From NCBI RefSeq assembly GCF_030813695.1, contig NZ_JAUSVA010000002.1, positions 2,480,001 through 2,544,000 of the forward strand: a stretch of DNA of 64,000 nucleotides. Reading direction: 5' to 3'. The translations under genes were made by a program, and so were the position numbers. The notes under the pieces are model-generated. The model was not told the DNA's origin. It ran no database searches and saw nothing but the letters and a program-made list of their open reading frames with translations. Below, piece by piece: positions 7,968 through 15,989 of this stretch. Position 1 is the stretch's first letter. Every line of letters begins with the position of its first letter. Source of the stretch: Kitasatospora herbaricolor. GTDB taxonomy: Bacteria > Actinomycetota > Actinomycetes > Streptomycetales > Streptomycetaceae.

Positions 7968-10900
7968 CTACTCCTCGGCCGGTTCGGCCGACTCGAAGCC
8001 GGCCGCAAGTTCGGCCCGCCGCCGGATGCCCAACTTCCGGAAGCTGTTGGTCAGATGGGTCTCCACCGTGCGGACCGCCAGGTGCAGCAGGCCGGCGATC
8101 TCGGCGTTGGAGTGGCCGGCCGCGGCGAGCCGGCAGATCCGCTGCTCGCTGCTGGTCAGCGCGGGTGCGCCGGTGTGCCGCTGGGTGGTCAGCCGGGCCC
8201 CGGACTCCTGGAGCAGACCGACGGCGACCGTCCGCAGCCGGACCGCGCCGAGGCGTTCGGCCCGGGCCGCCGCCTCCCGCAGGGTCCGCCGGGCGGCGGC
8301 CCGCCGGCCGGCGGCTCCGAGCAGCTGCCCGAAGGTGATCAGGGCCGGGATCAGCTCGGTCGCCACCTCCGCCTCCGTCAGCAGCTCGACCGCCTCCTCC
8401 GCGGTCGCGAGGCCCTGCCGTCCGCCGGTGGCCGCGGCCAGCGCCCGCATCGCCCGGCCGACGGTGCGGGGCGTGCCCCAGACCCGGGCCAGCCGCAGTT
8501 CCTCGGCGGCCAGCTCCACGGCCTGTCCCGGCAGCCCCAGCAGCACCTGGCAGTCGGCGGCGGCCGACCGCCACGGGGTCACGATCGGGCTCTCCACCTG
8601 CCGCTCGCGCTGGCGGCGGCCGCACTCCAGCAGGTCCGCCAGCGCGGTCGCGGGCCGGCCGGAGGCGAGCTGCAGGAGCCCCCGGGCGTACAGGTACTCG
8701 TTCCACTCCCAGGAGCCGTGCGTCCCGCCCGCCTCGGCCGACCGGGACAGCTCGTGCGCCTCGTCCAGCCGGCCGGTCTCGGTCAGTGCGATCACGGCCT
8801 GGGCCACCAGGTGGGCGTTGCCCAGGGAGAGCAGGCCCTGGTGGCCCGGGTCGCCGTCCGGCCCGGCCGGGCCGCCCTCCCGGGCCGGCGCCCGGCACTC
8901 CTCCAGCAGCTGCCGGTACTCCCCCCGCATCACCCGGCTCTCCGCGCGGACGCTGAGCAGGCACTGGTACCCGGGGTGCAGCAGCGGGCCGCGGTAGGCG
9001 GCCATGCTCTGCTCCACCAGCCGGTCGGCCACCGGCAGCAGGTCGGCCCACTGGGCCAGGGTGGCGGCGGAGGCGGTGACGTACGACTGCGAGAACGGGT
9101 CCTGCGGGGCCTCGGTCAGCTCGCGCACCCGCTCGGCCACCTCGGCGGCGGACAGCAGGCCGCTGGTCGAGTCGAACTCGGTGAGCAGCGCCCGGGCGGC
9201 CGGTGCGATCCGCACGGGGGTCCGGGCCGCGATCCGGCGCAGTCCCTCGACCACCTGCAGCCAGCTGTGGCCGTCGTGCGAGGAGATCAGTGCGGCGGCG
9301 GCCTGGACGGCGCGGGCGAGGTCCTCCCGGTCGGCGAAGCGGTCGGCGAGTTCCTCCAGCACCTCCAGCGCGGCGGCGGTCTCGCCGCGGGCGGCGAGCG
9401 CCGCGCCGAGGGCGTTGGCCGCCGTGAAGACGCCCTCGTCGGACTGCTGCAGGTGCACGGCCTCGGCCAGGTGCCGGATGCCGGCCGCGTGCCCGGTGCC
9501 GCCCAGGGAGACCTCCAGGCAGCCGAGTTCGGTGAGGGTGGCGCCCCGGCGGCGGGCGGACAGCGGCTCGGCCAGGGCACGCCGCAGCAGCGCGGCGGCG
9601 AGCGACTGCCGGCCGTCCCGCAGGGCCGAGCGGGCCGCCCGGTGCAGGACGTCGGAGGCCCAGCGCTCGCCCGGGCCGGGGACGAGCAGCAGGTGCTGGG
9701 CGATCTGTTCGTCGGGGTCGCCGCGGCGGTGCAGCAGTGCGGCGGCGGCCCGGTGCACCTCCGCCCGGCGGGCGGCGTCCCAGCCGGCCAGGACGGCTTC
9801 GCGCAGCAGCGGGTGCGCGAAGCGGGGCCGACCGGCGTCCGGGGCCGGGCCGAGCAGTCCCTGAGCCGTCAGTCCGGCCAGCCAGCCGGCCAGCCGGAGC
9901 GGGTCGGCGCCGGTGAGTTCGGCGAGTTCGGCGGCGACCGCGGCGTGGCCGCCGGGTTCGACCGGGGCCGGGAGGAGCGGATCCGGATGCGGCGGCGCCG
10001 GGAGGGGCGGGGAAGGCGGGAGGTCCGGCCGGCCGGACCGGTCGGACGGTGCCGGGGCCGACGCCCGCTCGTCGCCCGCCCCCGGCTGCGGGCCGGCCGG
10101 CTCCAGGGGGCGGCTGTCCAGCTGGGCCAGGGTCCGGGCGGCGGTGGCGGCCTCGGGGCCGGAGCTGTTGAGCCAGTGGTCGACCGCGTCGACGAAGGCC
10201 GCCGGCGCGGGCCCCCGGCCGGCGGCGGTCTGCCGGGCCCGGTCCCGGGGCAGCGCGGCGAGGTCGGTGAGCAGGGCGTCCAGCAGCAGCGGGTTGCCGC
10301 CGGTCGCCTGTAGGCAGTCGTCCACCAGGGCGTCGTCCACCAGGGCGTCGTCCACCGGGGCGTCCACCGGCGTCCTGGCCGCGTCCGGCGCCCCGGCCGT
10401 GCGTGCGGAGGCGGTGCCGGGAAGGGTTCCGGCAACGACGCCGGGGGTGCTGCCGGGCGGTCGTCCGGCGCCGAGCCGGCGGGCGGCGAGTTCGGCGACC
10501 GCGGCACGGCCGAGCGGTGCCAGCAGGCAGGTCTGCGCCGGCGGCGAGGTCAGGGTGCGGCCGAAGCCGGCCGCCGGGGAGCCGAGTTCCGGCCGGCGCC
10601 GCTCGGTGACGACCAGCAGGACGGGCAGCCGGTCGATCCGGCGGCAGAGCTGGTGCAGCCACTGCCGCGAGGGGGCGTCGGCCAGCTGGATGTCGTCCAC
10701 CGCCAGCAGCAGCGGGCGGTGCGAGGCGTGCAGGAGCAGCAGGTCCCAGAGGTCGGCCTCCGGATCGCCCGGCGGCTGCGGCCCGGCCCGGCCGACCGCG
10801 CCCGGGGTCCGGGTGGCCAGGCCGCGGGAGCGGGCGCCCGGGTTGAACAGCTGCCGGGCGGCCGCGTACGCGCTGTGCGACTCCTCGGCCGAACAGCGGG

Positions 10901-11231
10901 CGCGCAGGACCCCGAGACCGGCCGCCGCCGGGCCGGCCGCGACGGCCGCGAGCAGGGCGGTGCGGCCGGTGCCGGCGGCGCCGGCGAGCAGCAGGACGCC
11001 TCCCGAGCCGTGCCGGGCCCGCTCCGCCATCTCCCCGGCGCGGGCGAGGGCCTCGGTGCGCTCGGCCAGCCACGGGCGCAGGGCGTCCGGCCGCGGCCCG
11101 GCGGACCGGGGCGCCGGGATCCGGTCCGCGCCGGGGAGGCCGGTCCGGGCGGCGCTCGTCCTCGTGGTGCTCCCACCCGTTCTCGTGGTCGTGGTCTTCG
11201 TACCCGTACTCGTGGTCGCGCTGCTGGTCAT
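7968..11231 (-). CDS. LAL-type giant LuxR transcriptional regulator
   Basis: 1087-residue ATP-binding LuxR-family (LAL) regulator. An AAA-type domain has Walker A GAAGTGRT (about residues 84-91) and Walker B LLLAVDDIQLAD (about 180). A long helical TPR-like middle follows, then a LuxR HTH at the C-terminus (LTSSEQRICRLAAAGHSNAE, then EIAGLLHLAVRTVETHLTNS). The ATG at 11231 is chosen because GAGAGGA lies 5 nt upstream; a GTG at 11261 would add 10 residues. The first ~25 residues are Thr/Ser-rich. I saw no TTA codon. It is upstream of, and on the same strand as, the CIS-linked membrane protein, and divergent from the next regulator. A large LuxR regulator beside the CIS cluster is also seen in other streptomycetes, so control of the CIS is a reasonable inference. 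Confidence 0.85.
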   Translation of the reverse strand: MTSSATTSTGTKTTTTRTGGSTTRTSAARTGLPGADRIPAPRSAGPRPDALRPWLAERTEALARAGEMAERARHGSGGVLLLAGAAGTGRTALLAAVAAGPAAAGLGVLRARCSAEESHSAYAAARQLFNPGARSRGLATRTPGAVGRAGPQPPGDPEADLWDLLLLHASHRPLLLAVDDIQLADAPSRQWLHQLCRRIDRLPVLLVVTERRRPELGSPAAGFGRTLTSPPAQTCLLAPLGRAAVAELAARRLGAGRPPGSTPGVVAGTLPGTASARTAGAPDAARTPVDAPVDDALVDDALVDDCLQATGGNPLLLDALLTDLAALPRDRARQTAAGRGPAPAAFVDAVDHWLNSSGPEAATAARTLAQLDSRPLEPAGPQPGAGDERASAPAPSDRSGRPDLPPSPPLPAPPHPDPLLPAPVEPGGHAAVAAELAELTGADPLRLAGWLAGLTAQGLLGPAPDAGRPRFAHPLLREAVLAGWDAARRAEVHRAAAALLHRRGDPDEQIAQHLLLVPGPGERWASDVLHRAARSALRDGRQSLAAALLRRALAEPLSARRRGATLTELGCLEVSLGGTGHAAGIRHLAEAVHLQQSDEGVFTAANALGAALAARGETAAALEVLEELADRFADREDLARAVQAAAALISSHDGHSWLQVVEGLRRIAARTPVRIAPAARALLTEFDSTSGLLSAAEVAERVRELTEAPQDPFSQSYVTASAATLAQWADLLPVADRLVEQSMAAYRGPLLHPGYQCLLSVRAESRVMRGEYRQLLEECRAPAREGGPAGPDGDPGHQGLLSLGNAHLVAQAVIALTETGRLDEAHELSRSAEAGGTHGSWEWNEYLYARGLLQLASGRPATALADLLECGRRQRERQVESPIVTPWRSAAADCQVLLGLPGQAVELAAEELRLARVWGTPRTVGRAMRALAAATGGRQGLATAEEAVELLTEAEVATELIPALITFGQLLGAAGRRAAARRTLREAAARAERLGAVRLRTVAVGLLQESGARLTTQRHTGAPALTSSEQRICRLAAAGHSNAEIAGLLHLAVRTVETHLTNSFRKLGIRRRAELAAGFESAEPAEE
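10317..10361. repeat. 15-bp tandem repeat, 3 copies
   Basis: Three 15-nt copies (one mismatch in the third) inside the LAL gene, coding a VDDAL-type repeat (DAPVDDALVDDALVDDC). It is in frame, so copy-number change would not break the gene. Confidence 0.8.
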
Positions 11232-11377
11232 CGTGGTCCTCTCGGCCGAGGACCCGGACACGCCGGGCCGAACGGGTTGCTACTCCGTTCACGCAGCCCG
11301 GGGCCCTGACGCTGCATCAGCGAGGCCCCGGAGGGCTGTGAGCTTCGTCGCACGGCTCCCGGGCCGGCCGCCCGATC

Positions 11378-11393
11378 TCGTGGTGCACCACGA
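11378..11393. promoter_or_regulatory. Perfect 16-bp palindrome between divergent regulators
   Basis: TCGTGGTGCACCACGA is a perfect inverted repeat in the 332-bp gap (11232-11563) between the divergent LAL and LuxR-type genes. It lies about 147 bp from the LAL start and 171 bp from the other start. A smaller dyad CGCTG-CAT-CAGCG lies nearby (about 11308-11320). It is a good candidate operator for one of the two regulators. I could not place convincing -10/-35 boxes. Nothing else gene-like is seen in the gap. Confidence 0.5.
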
Positions 11394-11563
11394 TGGCCGG
11401 TGCGGCCCGTCCCCGGGGAGCATGGGTGTACGGGGGTCGGGGCGATGCCGATCGGCCTCCTTTCCACATCGTGGGCCCTTCCCGCTGTCAGGCACATGCG
11501 GACCATGCTCTCAGCGTGCACACCGCCGGGCAGTGGCGGGCCCGGCATCCAGGAGGGGGAGCC

Positions 11564-12247
11564 ATGACTGTCCTGCAGGCCGACGGAGCCGTCCGGTCCG
11601 GGGTCCGACCGGGAGTACGGGCCGGGGTGCGGATCCCCGTGGTGGTCCACGCGGCGGACCCGATCTCACGGGCCGGCGCGGTGAGCCAGCTCAAGCAGTG
11701 CGCCACGCTGGAACTCGTCGAGGAGCAGCACGCGGCGGCCGGCGCGGTCGCCGTGATGCTGGCGGAGACGGTGGACGCGACGGTGACGGCGGCGCTGCGG
11801 CGGATGGTGCGCGGCGGGGAGGTCCGGGTCGTCCTGGTGGTCGAGCGGATGCGCGAGGCCGAGCTGCTGGAGGCCGTCGAGTGCGGGGTGGCGGCGATCC
11901 TGTGGCGCCGGGAGGCCACCGCGCCGCGGCTGGGCCAGGCGGTGCTGGCGGCCGCCCGGGGCGACGGGGACCTGCCGGCCGACCTGCTGGGCCGGCTGAT
12001 CGTGCAGATGGGGCGGCTGCAGCGGAGCGTGCAGGGGATGCCCGGGTTCACGCCGCCGGGGATCTCGGAGCGCGAGTCGGACATCCTGCGGCTGGTCGCG
12101 GAGGGCTGGGACACCGCCGAGATCGCCGCGAAGCTGTCGTACTCGGAGCGGACGGTGAAGAACGTCCTGCACGGGCTGACCACGCGTCTGCACCTGCGCA
12201 ACCGGGCCCACGCGGTCGCGTACGCGCTGCGCGAGGGCTACATCTGA
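11564..12247 (+). CDS. LuxR/NarL-type DNA-binding regulator
   Basis: 227-residue regulator. The N-terminal ~125 residues look like a degenerate receiver: hydrophobic strands VVVHAADPISRAGA and VRVVLVVERM are present, but the usual phospho-acceptor aspartate context is not evident. The C-terminal ~65 residues are a typical LuxR/NarL HTH (ISERESDILRLVAEGWDTAE, then EIAAKLSYSERTVKNVLHGL). The ATG at 11564 has GGAGGGGGAG just upstream and is preferred over the upstream in-frame start at 11393. It is divergent from the LAL gene, with a perfect palindrome between them. A role in CIS or developmental control is inferred from position only. Confidence 0.8.
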   Translation: MTVLQADGAVRSGVRPGVRAGVRIPVVVHAADPISRAGAVSQLKQCATLELVEEQHAAAGAVAVMLAETVDATVTAALRRMVRGGEVRVVLVVERMREAELLEAVECGVAAILWRREATAPRLGQAVLAAARGDGDLPADLLGRLIVQMGRLQRSVQGMPGFTPPGISERESDILRLVAEGWDTAEIAAKLSYSERTVKNVLHGLTTRLHLRNRAHAVAYALREGYI

Positions 12248-12447
12248 CGGGCCCGCGCGGGCCGCACCCGGCCGGACCGGGGCCGCAGTCGACCGGCGGG
12301 CGGTCGGCGGACGGGGGGCGGACGGACGGGGGAAGGGAGCCGGAGGGCGGGAGGCCGCACCCGGCCGCCGTCATTCCGGAGTCGCCAAGATCTCACCTGT
12401 TGGAAACGTCCGGGGGCTATCGGCGCGGGGCCGTGGCGGGGCAGACT

Positions 12448-12472
12448 TCTACGCGCGTTCCTCTACGCGCGT
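12448..12472. promoter_or_regulatory. Spaced direct repeat upstream of 5'-nucleotidase
   Basis: TCTACGCGCGT occurs at 12448-12458 and 12462-12472 (14-nt period), about 47 bp before the nucleotidase ATG. Tandem half-sites like this can bind activators. The period does not fit the 11-bp PHO box of Streptomyces, so PhoP control is not claimed. The rest of the 12248-12518 gap shows nothing clear. Confidence 0.35.
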
Positions 12473-12518
12473 CACCACCCTTTGACGGTCCGTCCACAGT
12501 CCCCACCTGGAGTCGTTG

Positions 12519-14342
12519 ATGCCCCTGAACCGCCGTGACTTCGTCGCCCGCTCCGCCGCGACCGCCGCCGGCGCGGCCCTGGCCGGCGGCGTCTCGGTCG
12601 CCGCCGCCGCCCCCGCCGCGGCCAAGGGCGCCGAGCCGCAGGAGAAGAAGGGTCCCAAGAAGCAGGCCTTCACCGTGATGGGCACCACCGACCTGCACGG
12701 CCGGGTGCTCAACTGGGACTACTTCACCGACGCCGTCTACGCCGACAAGGCGCACAACGAGGTCGGCCTCGCCAAGATCTCCACGCTGGCCAAGCAGGTC
12801 CGCGAGGACAAGGGCTGGGACCGCACCCTGCTGATCGACGCCGGCGACACCATCCAGGGCACCCAGCTGACCTACTACTACGCCCGGGTCGACCCGATCG
12901 CCACCGATGCCGACACCGCGCCCGAGCACCCGATGGCGCTCGCCATGAACACCATGGAGTACACCGCCGCGGCGCTCGGCAACCACGAGTTCAACTACGG
13001 CATCGACACCCTGCGGGCCTACGAGGAGCAGCTGGACTTCCCGCTGCTGGGCGCCAACGCGCTGCACGCGAAGAACGACAAGCCGGCCTTCCCGCCGTAC
13101 GTGATCCGCAAGATCAAGCTCCCCGGCGGCCCGGCGCTCAAGGTCGGCATCCTCGGCCTGACCAACCCCGGCATCGCCATCTGGGACAAGGCGAACGTGG
13201 CCGGCAAGATGACCTTCCCCGGCATCGTGGAGACCGCGCGGACCTGGCTGCCGAAGCTGAAGGCGGCCGGCGCGGACGTCGTCGTGGTGGCCTGCCACTC
13301 CGGCATGGACGAGGCGACCTCCTACGGCGACCAGCTGCCCTGGGGCGAGAACGTCTCGGTCGCGCTGGCCGAGCAGGTCGCGGGCATCGACGCCGTCCTG
13401 GTGGGCCACGCGCACAAGGAGATCCCGCAGCGGCTGGTCGTCAACAAGGAGACCGGGAAGACCGTCGTGCTCTCCGAGCCGCTCTGCTGGGGCCAGCGGC
13501 TGACCTGCTTCGACTTCGAGGTCGAGCTGGACAACGGCGCCTGGAAGGTCACCTCGCTCTCCGCCCGCGTCCTGAACTCCAACACGGTGCCGGAGGACCC
13601 GGAGATCGTGAACCTGATGACCGCCCAGCACAAGAAGGTCGTCGAGTACGTCAACCAGGTCATCGGCACCGCGAAGATCGAACTGTCGATCGCCGAGGCG
13701 CCGTTCCAGGACACCCCGATCATCGACCTGATCGGCAAGGTCCAGGTGGACGTGGTCAAGGCGGCGCTGGCCTCCACCGCGTACGCCACCCTGCCGGTGC
13801 TGGCCCAGGCCGCGCCGTTCAACCGCACCGCGAAGATCCCGGCCGGGCAGGTCAAGCTGCGCGACGCCGCCGGGCTGTACATCTACGAGAACACCCTGGA
13901 GGCGCGGATCCTGACCGGCGCCCAGATCAAGGACTACCTGGAGTTCTCCGCGAAGTACTACAACCAGCTCGCCCCGGGTGCGGCGGTCGACAAGGCCACC
14001 CTGACCAACGCGCAGAACATCCCGGACTACAACTACGACTCCGTCTACGGCGTCTCCTACGACATCGACATCGCCCAGCCGGCCGGCTCGCGGATCGTCA
14101 ACCTGTCCTTCGACGGCAAGCCGATCGACCCGGCCGCCCAGTTCGTGCTGGCCGTCAACAACTACCGCGCCAACGGCGGCGGCAACTTCCCGCACGTGGC
14201 CGCCGCCACCAAGGTGTGGGCGAACTCGGACGAGATCCGCAACGCGATGATCGGCTGGGTGAAGGAGAAGGGCGTCATCGACCCGGCCGACTTCGCCTCG
14301 GTCTCCTGGCGCCTGGTCCGGGCCGGCGTCCCGGTCTTCTAG
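12519..14342 (+). CDS. Tat-exported bifunctional metallophosphatase/5'-nucleotidase
   Basis: 607-residue secreted phosphoesterase that releases phosphate and nucleosides from extracellular nucleotides. It has a twin-arginine signal (NRRDFVARSAATAAGAALAG). The dimetal phosphatase motifs are in order: TTDLHGRVLNWD, DAGDTIQG, GNHEFNYG, ACHSGMDE and VGHAHKEIP. The 5'-nucleotidase C-terminal substrate domain follows (from about residue 385, with YIYENTLEARILTG and NYRANGGGNFPH). The ATG at 12519 has a GGAG at 12509-12512; the TTG one codon upstream is less likely. Two direct repeats lie upstream. Its own terminator has been split by the IS30 element. Confidence 0.88.
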   Translation: MPLNRRDFVARSAATAAGAALAGGVSVAAAAPAAAKGAEPQEKKGPKKQAFTVMGTTDLHGRVLNWDYFTDAVYADKAHNEVGLAKISTLAKQVREDKGWDRTLLIDAGDTIQGTQLTYYYARVDPIATDADTAPEHPMALAMNTMEYTAAALGNHEFNYGIDTLRAYEEQLDFPLLGANALHAKNDKPAFPPYVIRKIKLPGGPALKVGILGLTNPGIAIWDKANVAGKMTFPGIVETARTWLPKLKAAGADVVVVACHSGMDEATSYGDQLPWGENVSVALAEQVAGIDAVLVGHAHKEIPQRLVVNKETGKTVVLSEPLCWGQRLTCFDFEVELDNGAWKVTSLSARVLNSNTVPEDPEIVNLMTAQHKKVVEYVNQVIGTAKIELSIAEAPFQDTPIIDLIGKVQVDVVKAALASTAYATLPVLAQAAPFNRTAKIPAGQVKLRDAAGLYIYENTLEARILTGAQIKDYLEFSAKYYNQLAPGAAVDKATLTNAQNIPDYNYDSVYGVSYDIDIAQPAGSRIVNLSFDGKPIDPAAQFVLAVNNYRANGGGNFPHVAAATKVWANSDEIRNAMIGWVKEKGVIDPADFASVSWRLVRAGVPVF

Positions 14343-14391
14343 GCCCGGCACGCGCCCGCACACCCGGGGCCCCGGCCCGGAGCGACCGCTC

Positions 14392-14419
14392 CTTGGGTTC
14401 TAACGGTCCTCGCAACACC
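14392..14419 (+). repeat. Left terminal inverted repeat of the IS
   Basis: 28-nt end, identical to the reverse complement of 15846-15873. It begins CTTGGGTTCTAACGG. Confidence 0.9.
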
Positions 14420-14447
14420 CATGATCAATGGGAGTTGCGAGGACCGT
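14403..14447 (+). promoter_or_regulatory. Hairpin covering the transposase start codon
   Basis: 20-nt arms (14403-14422 and 14428-14447) pair at 19 of 20 positions around a GATCA loop. The transposase ATG (14428-14430) is the first codon of the right arm. In read-through RNA entering from outside, the start codon and any ribosome site would be locked in the stem. Many IS use such hairpins to limit expression by external promoters; that function is inferred here. Confidence 0.6.
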
Positions 14448-15837
14448 GGGCGTTGAGCGTGGTGGTCTCGCAGGGTTGAGGGAGCGGTTCCTTGCGCGGT
14501 TGGATGCCGTGGGGAACGTGACTGTGGTGGCGCGTGAGCTGGGCGTGAACCGGAACACTGCCTTCGGCTGGGCCCGGAAGGCGGGGCGGGGTTCGGTGCG
14601 CGTATCGCGGCGGCATCCGGGACGGCGTGAGTACGAGCGGCTCCGAGCCGGTGGGGTCGCACGTCGCGAGGCGGCCCGGCGGGTCGGTGTGAACGAGCGC
14701 ACGGCCAAGGACTGGGACCGGGGCGTCAAGAAGAGCGGCACCGCACGGACCTATCCCGACGGCCGCCGTGTCGACTACGCGGCGGGGACCGTCACGATGT
14801 GCGGTGTGACCACAGCACCGGTGGGCCTGGCCGCCCTGGACAAGCAGCTCCACCCGAGGTTCCTGACGCTGTCCGAGCGCGAGCGGATCCGCGATCTGCG
14901 CGCGTCGGGCCACTCGTTGCGGGCGATCGGACGGGCCCTGGGCCGGCCGGCGAGCACGATCAAGCGGGAGCTCGACGCGAACTCCGGCAGCGAGGGCTAC
15001 CACCCCTACGCGGCCCACCGGGCGGCCGCCGCACGCCGGCCCCGACCCAAGGAACGCAAACTGCTGCGCGAGGGCCGACTGCGCCGCTTCGTCGGGGACG
15101 CACTGCGCAGACGCTGGTCACCCGAGCAGATCTGCCACGCTCTGCTCAGGGAGCATCCCAACGACGAGAGCATGCGGGTGAGCGTGGAGACCATCTACCA
15201 GGCGCTGTATTTCCAGGCCCGTGGCGGCCTGAAACGCGAGGTCCAGGCCGCGGTCCGCTCCGGCCGCACCCGCCGCAAGCCGCACCGCGACCCCGACCGG
15301 CGCACCCCGCGCTTCACCGATCCGATGCTGATGATCAGCGAGCGCCCCGCCGGCATCGAGGACCGGGCGGTGCCCGGCCACTGGGAAGGCGACCTGATCA
15401 TCGGCGCGAACGGCCGCTCCGCGATCGCCACCCTGGTCGAACGCACCACGCGCTACACGATGCTCGTCCATCTGCCCGGCGCAGCCCACGACGCCGAAAC
15501 CGTCCGCGACGGCCTCGTCCGCACCGTCCAGACCCTGCCCGCACACCTACGCGGCTCCCTCACCTGGGACCAGGGCAGCGAAATGGCACGCCACAAGCAG
15601 TTCACCATGGCCACCGGCATGCCCGTCTACTTCTGCGACCCCGCCTCGCCCTGGCAACGCGGCTCCAACGAGAACACCAACGGACTCCTGCGCCAGTACT
15701 TCCCCAAAGGCACAGACCTGAGCATCCACAGCCCCGAAGACCTCGAACACGTCGCCCAGGAACTCAACGGCCGCCCACGCAAGACGCTCGACTGGGACAA
15801 CCCAGCCGAGCGCCTACGTGATCTACTCACCACCTAA
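14428..15837 (+). CDS. IS30-family transposase
   Basis: 469-residue DDE transposase, somewhat longer than many IS30 enzymes. The N-terminus holds helix-turn-helix segments (TVVARELGVNRNTAFGWARK; GVARREAARRVGVNERTAKD). The IS30-type HTH follows (LTLSERERIRDLRASGHSLR, then AIGRALGRPASTIKREL). The catalytic core shows the three acidic positions in context: GHWEGDLIIGANGRSA, LTWDQGSEMARHK and WQRGSNENTNGLLRQYFPKG. The frame is intact with a normal stop 8 nt before the right inverted repeat. ATG 14428 is the first good start but lies in the hairpin arm and has no clear Shine-Dalgarno. Confidence 0.93.
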   Translation: MGVARTVGVERGGLAGLRERFLARLDAVGNVTVVARELGVNRNTAFGWARKAGRGSVRVSRRHPGRREYERLRAGGVARREAARRVGVNERTAKDWDRGVKKSGTARTYPDGRRVDYAAGTVTMCGVTTAPVGLAALDKQLHPRFLTLSERERIRDLRASGHSLRAIGRALGRPASTIKRELDANSGSEGYHPYAAHRAAAARRPRPKERKLLREGRLRRFVGDALRRRWSPEQICHALLREHPNDESMRVSVETIYQALYFQARGGLKREVQAAVRSGRTRRKPHRDPDRRTPRFTDPMLMISERPAGIEDRAVPGHWEGDLIIGANGRSAIATLVERTTRYTMLVHLPGAAHDAETVRDGLVRTVQTLPAHLRGSLTWDQGSEMARHKQFTMATGMPVYFCDPASPWQRGSNENTNGLLRQYFPKGTDLSIHSPEDLEHVAQELNGRPRKTLDWDNPAERLRDLLTT

Positions 15838-15845
15838 AACCGGGC

Positions 15846-15873
15846 GGTGTTGCGAGGACCGTTAGAACCCAAG
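15846..15873 (+). repeat. Right terminal inverted repeat of the IS
   Basis: 28-nt end, exact reverse complement of the left end, immediately followed by the CTC target duplication. Confidence 0.9.
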
Positions 15874-15989
15874 CTCCGGGCCGGGGCCCTTCGTACGCCG
15901 ACCGCGACGCGCGCCACCCCCGGCGCAGGGGCGGGACACGCGCCGAAAGGCGGTGGCGGGCCGCGACGGCACCCGGGCAGCATGGACGG

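Larger units (their letters stand above)
14392..15873 (+). mobile_element. Intact IS30-family insertion sequence
   Basis: 1482-bp element with one transposase gene and perfect 28-bp terminal inverted repeats (14392-14419 and 15846-15873). It is flanked by a 3-bp direct repeat CTC (14389-14391 and 15874-15876), consistent with a target duplication. It looks complete and recently inserted, with no decay in ends or reading frame. Confidence 0.9.
14367..15889 (+). terminator. Nucleotidase terminator split by the IS30 element
   Basis: Removing 14392-15873 and one copy of the CTC duplication rebuilds a perfect 16-bp hairpin with loop CGACCG. The left arm is 14367-14382. The right arm is CTC plus 15877-15889. 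In the present sequence the two arms are 1.5 kb apart, so the terminator is broken. Confidence 0.75.

Noticed and set aside
7968-11231. bldA-type TTA codon in the LAL regulator
   Set aside because: Some streptomycete LAL genes near CIS clusters have one, but no TTA was seen on reading this gene.
12448-12472. PHO box (PhoP site)
   Set aside because: The repeat period is 14 nt and the units do not match GTTCACC, so the PhoP assignment is not supported.
12417-14363. 648-codon - strand open frame over the 5'-nucleotidase gene
   Set aside because: Antisense shadow; the + strand has a Tat signal and complete phosphatase motifs.
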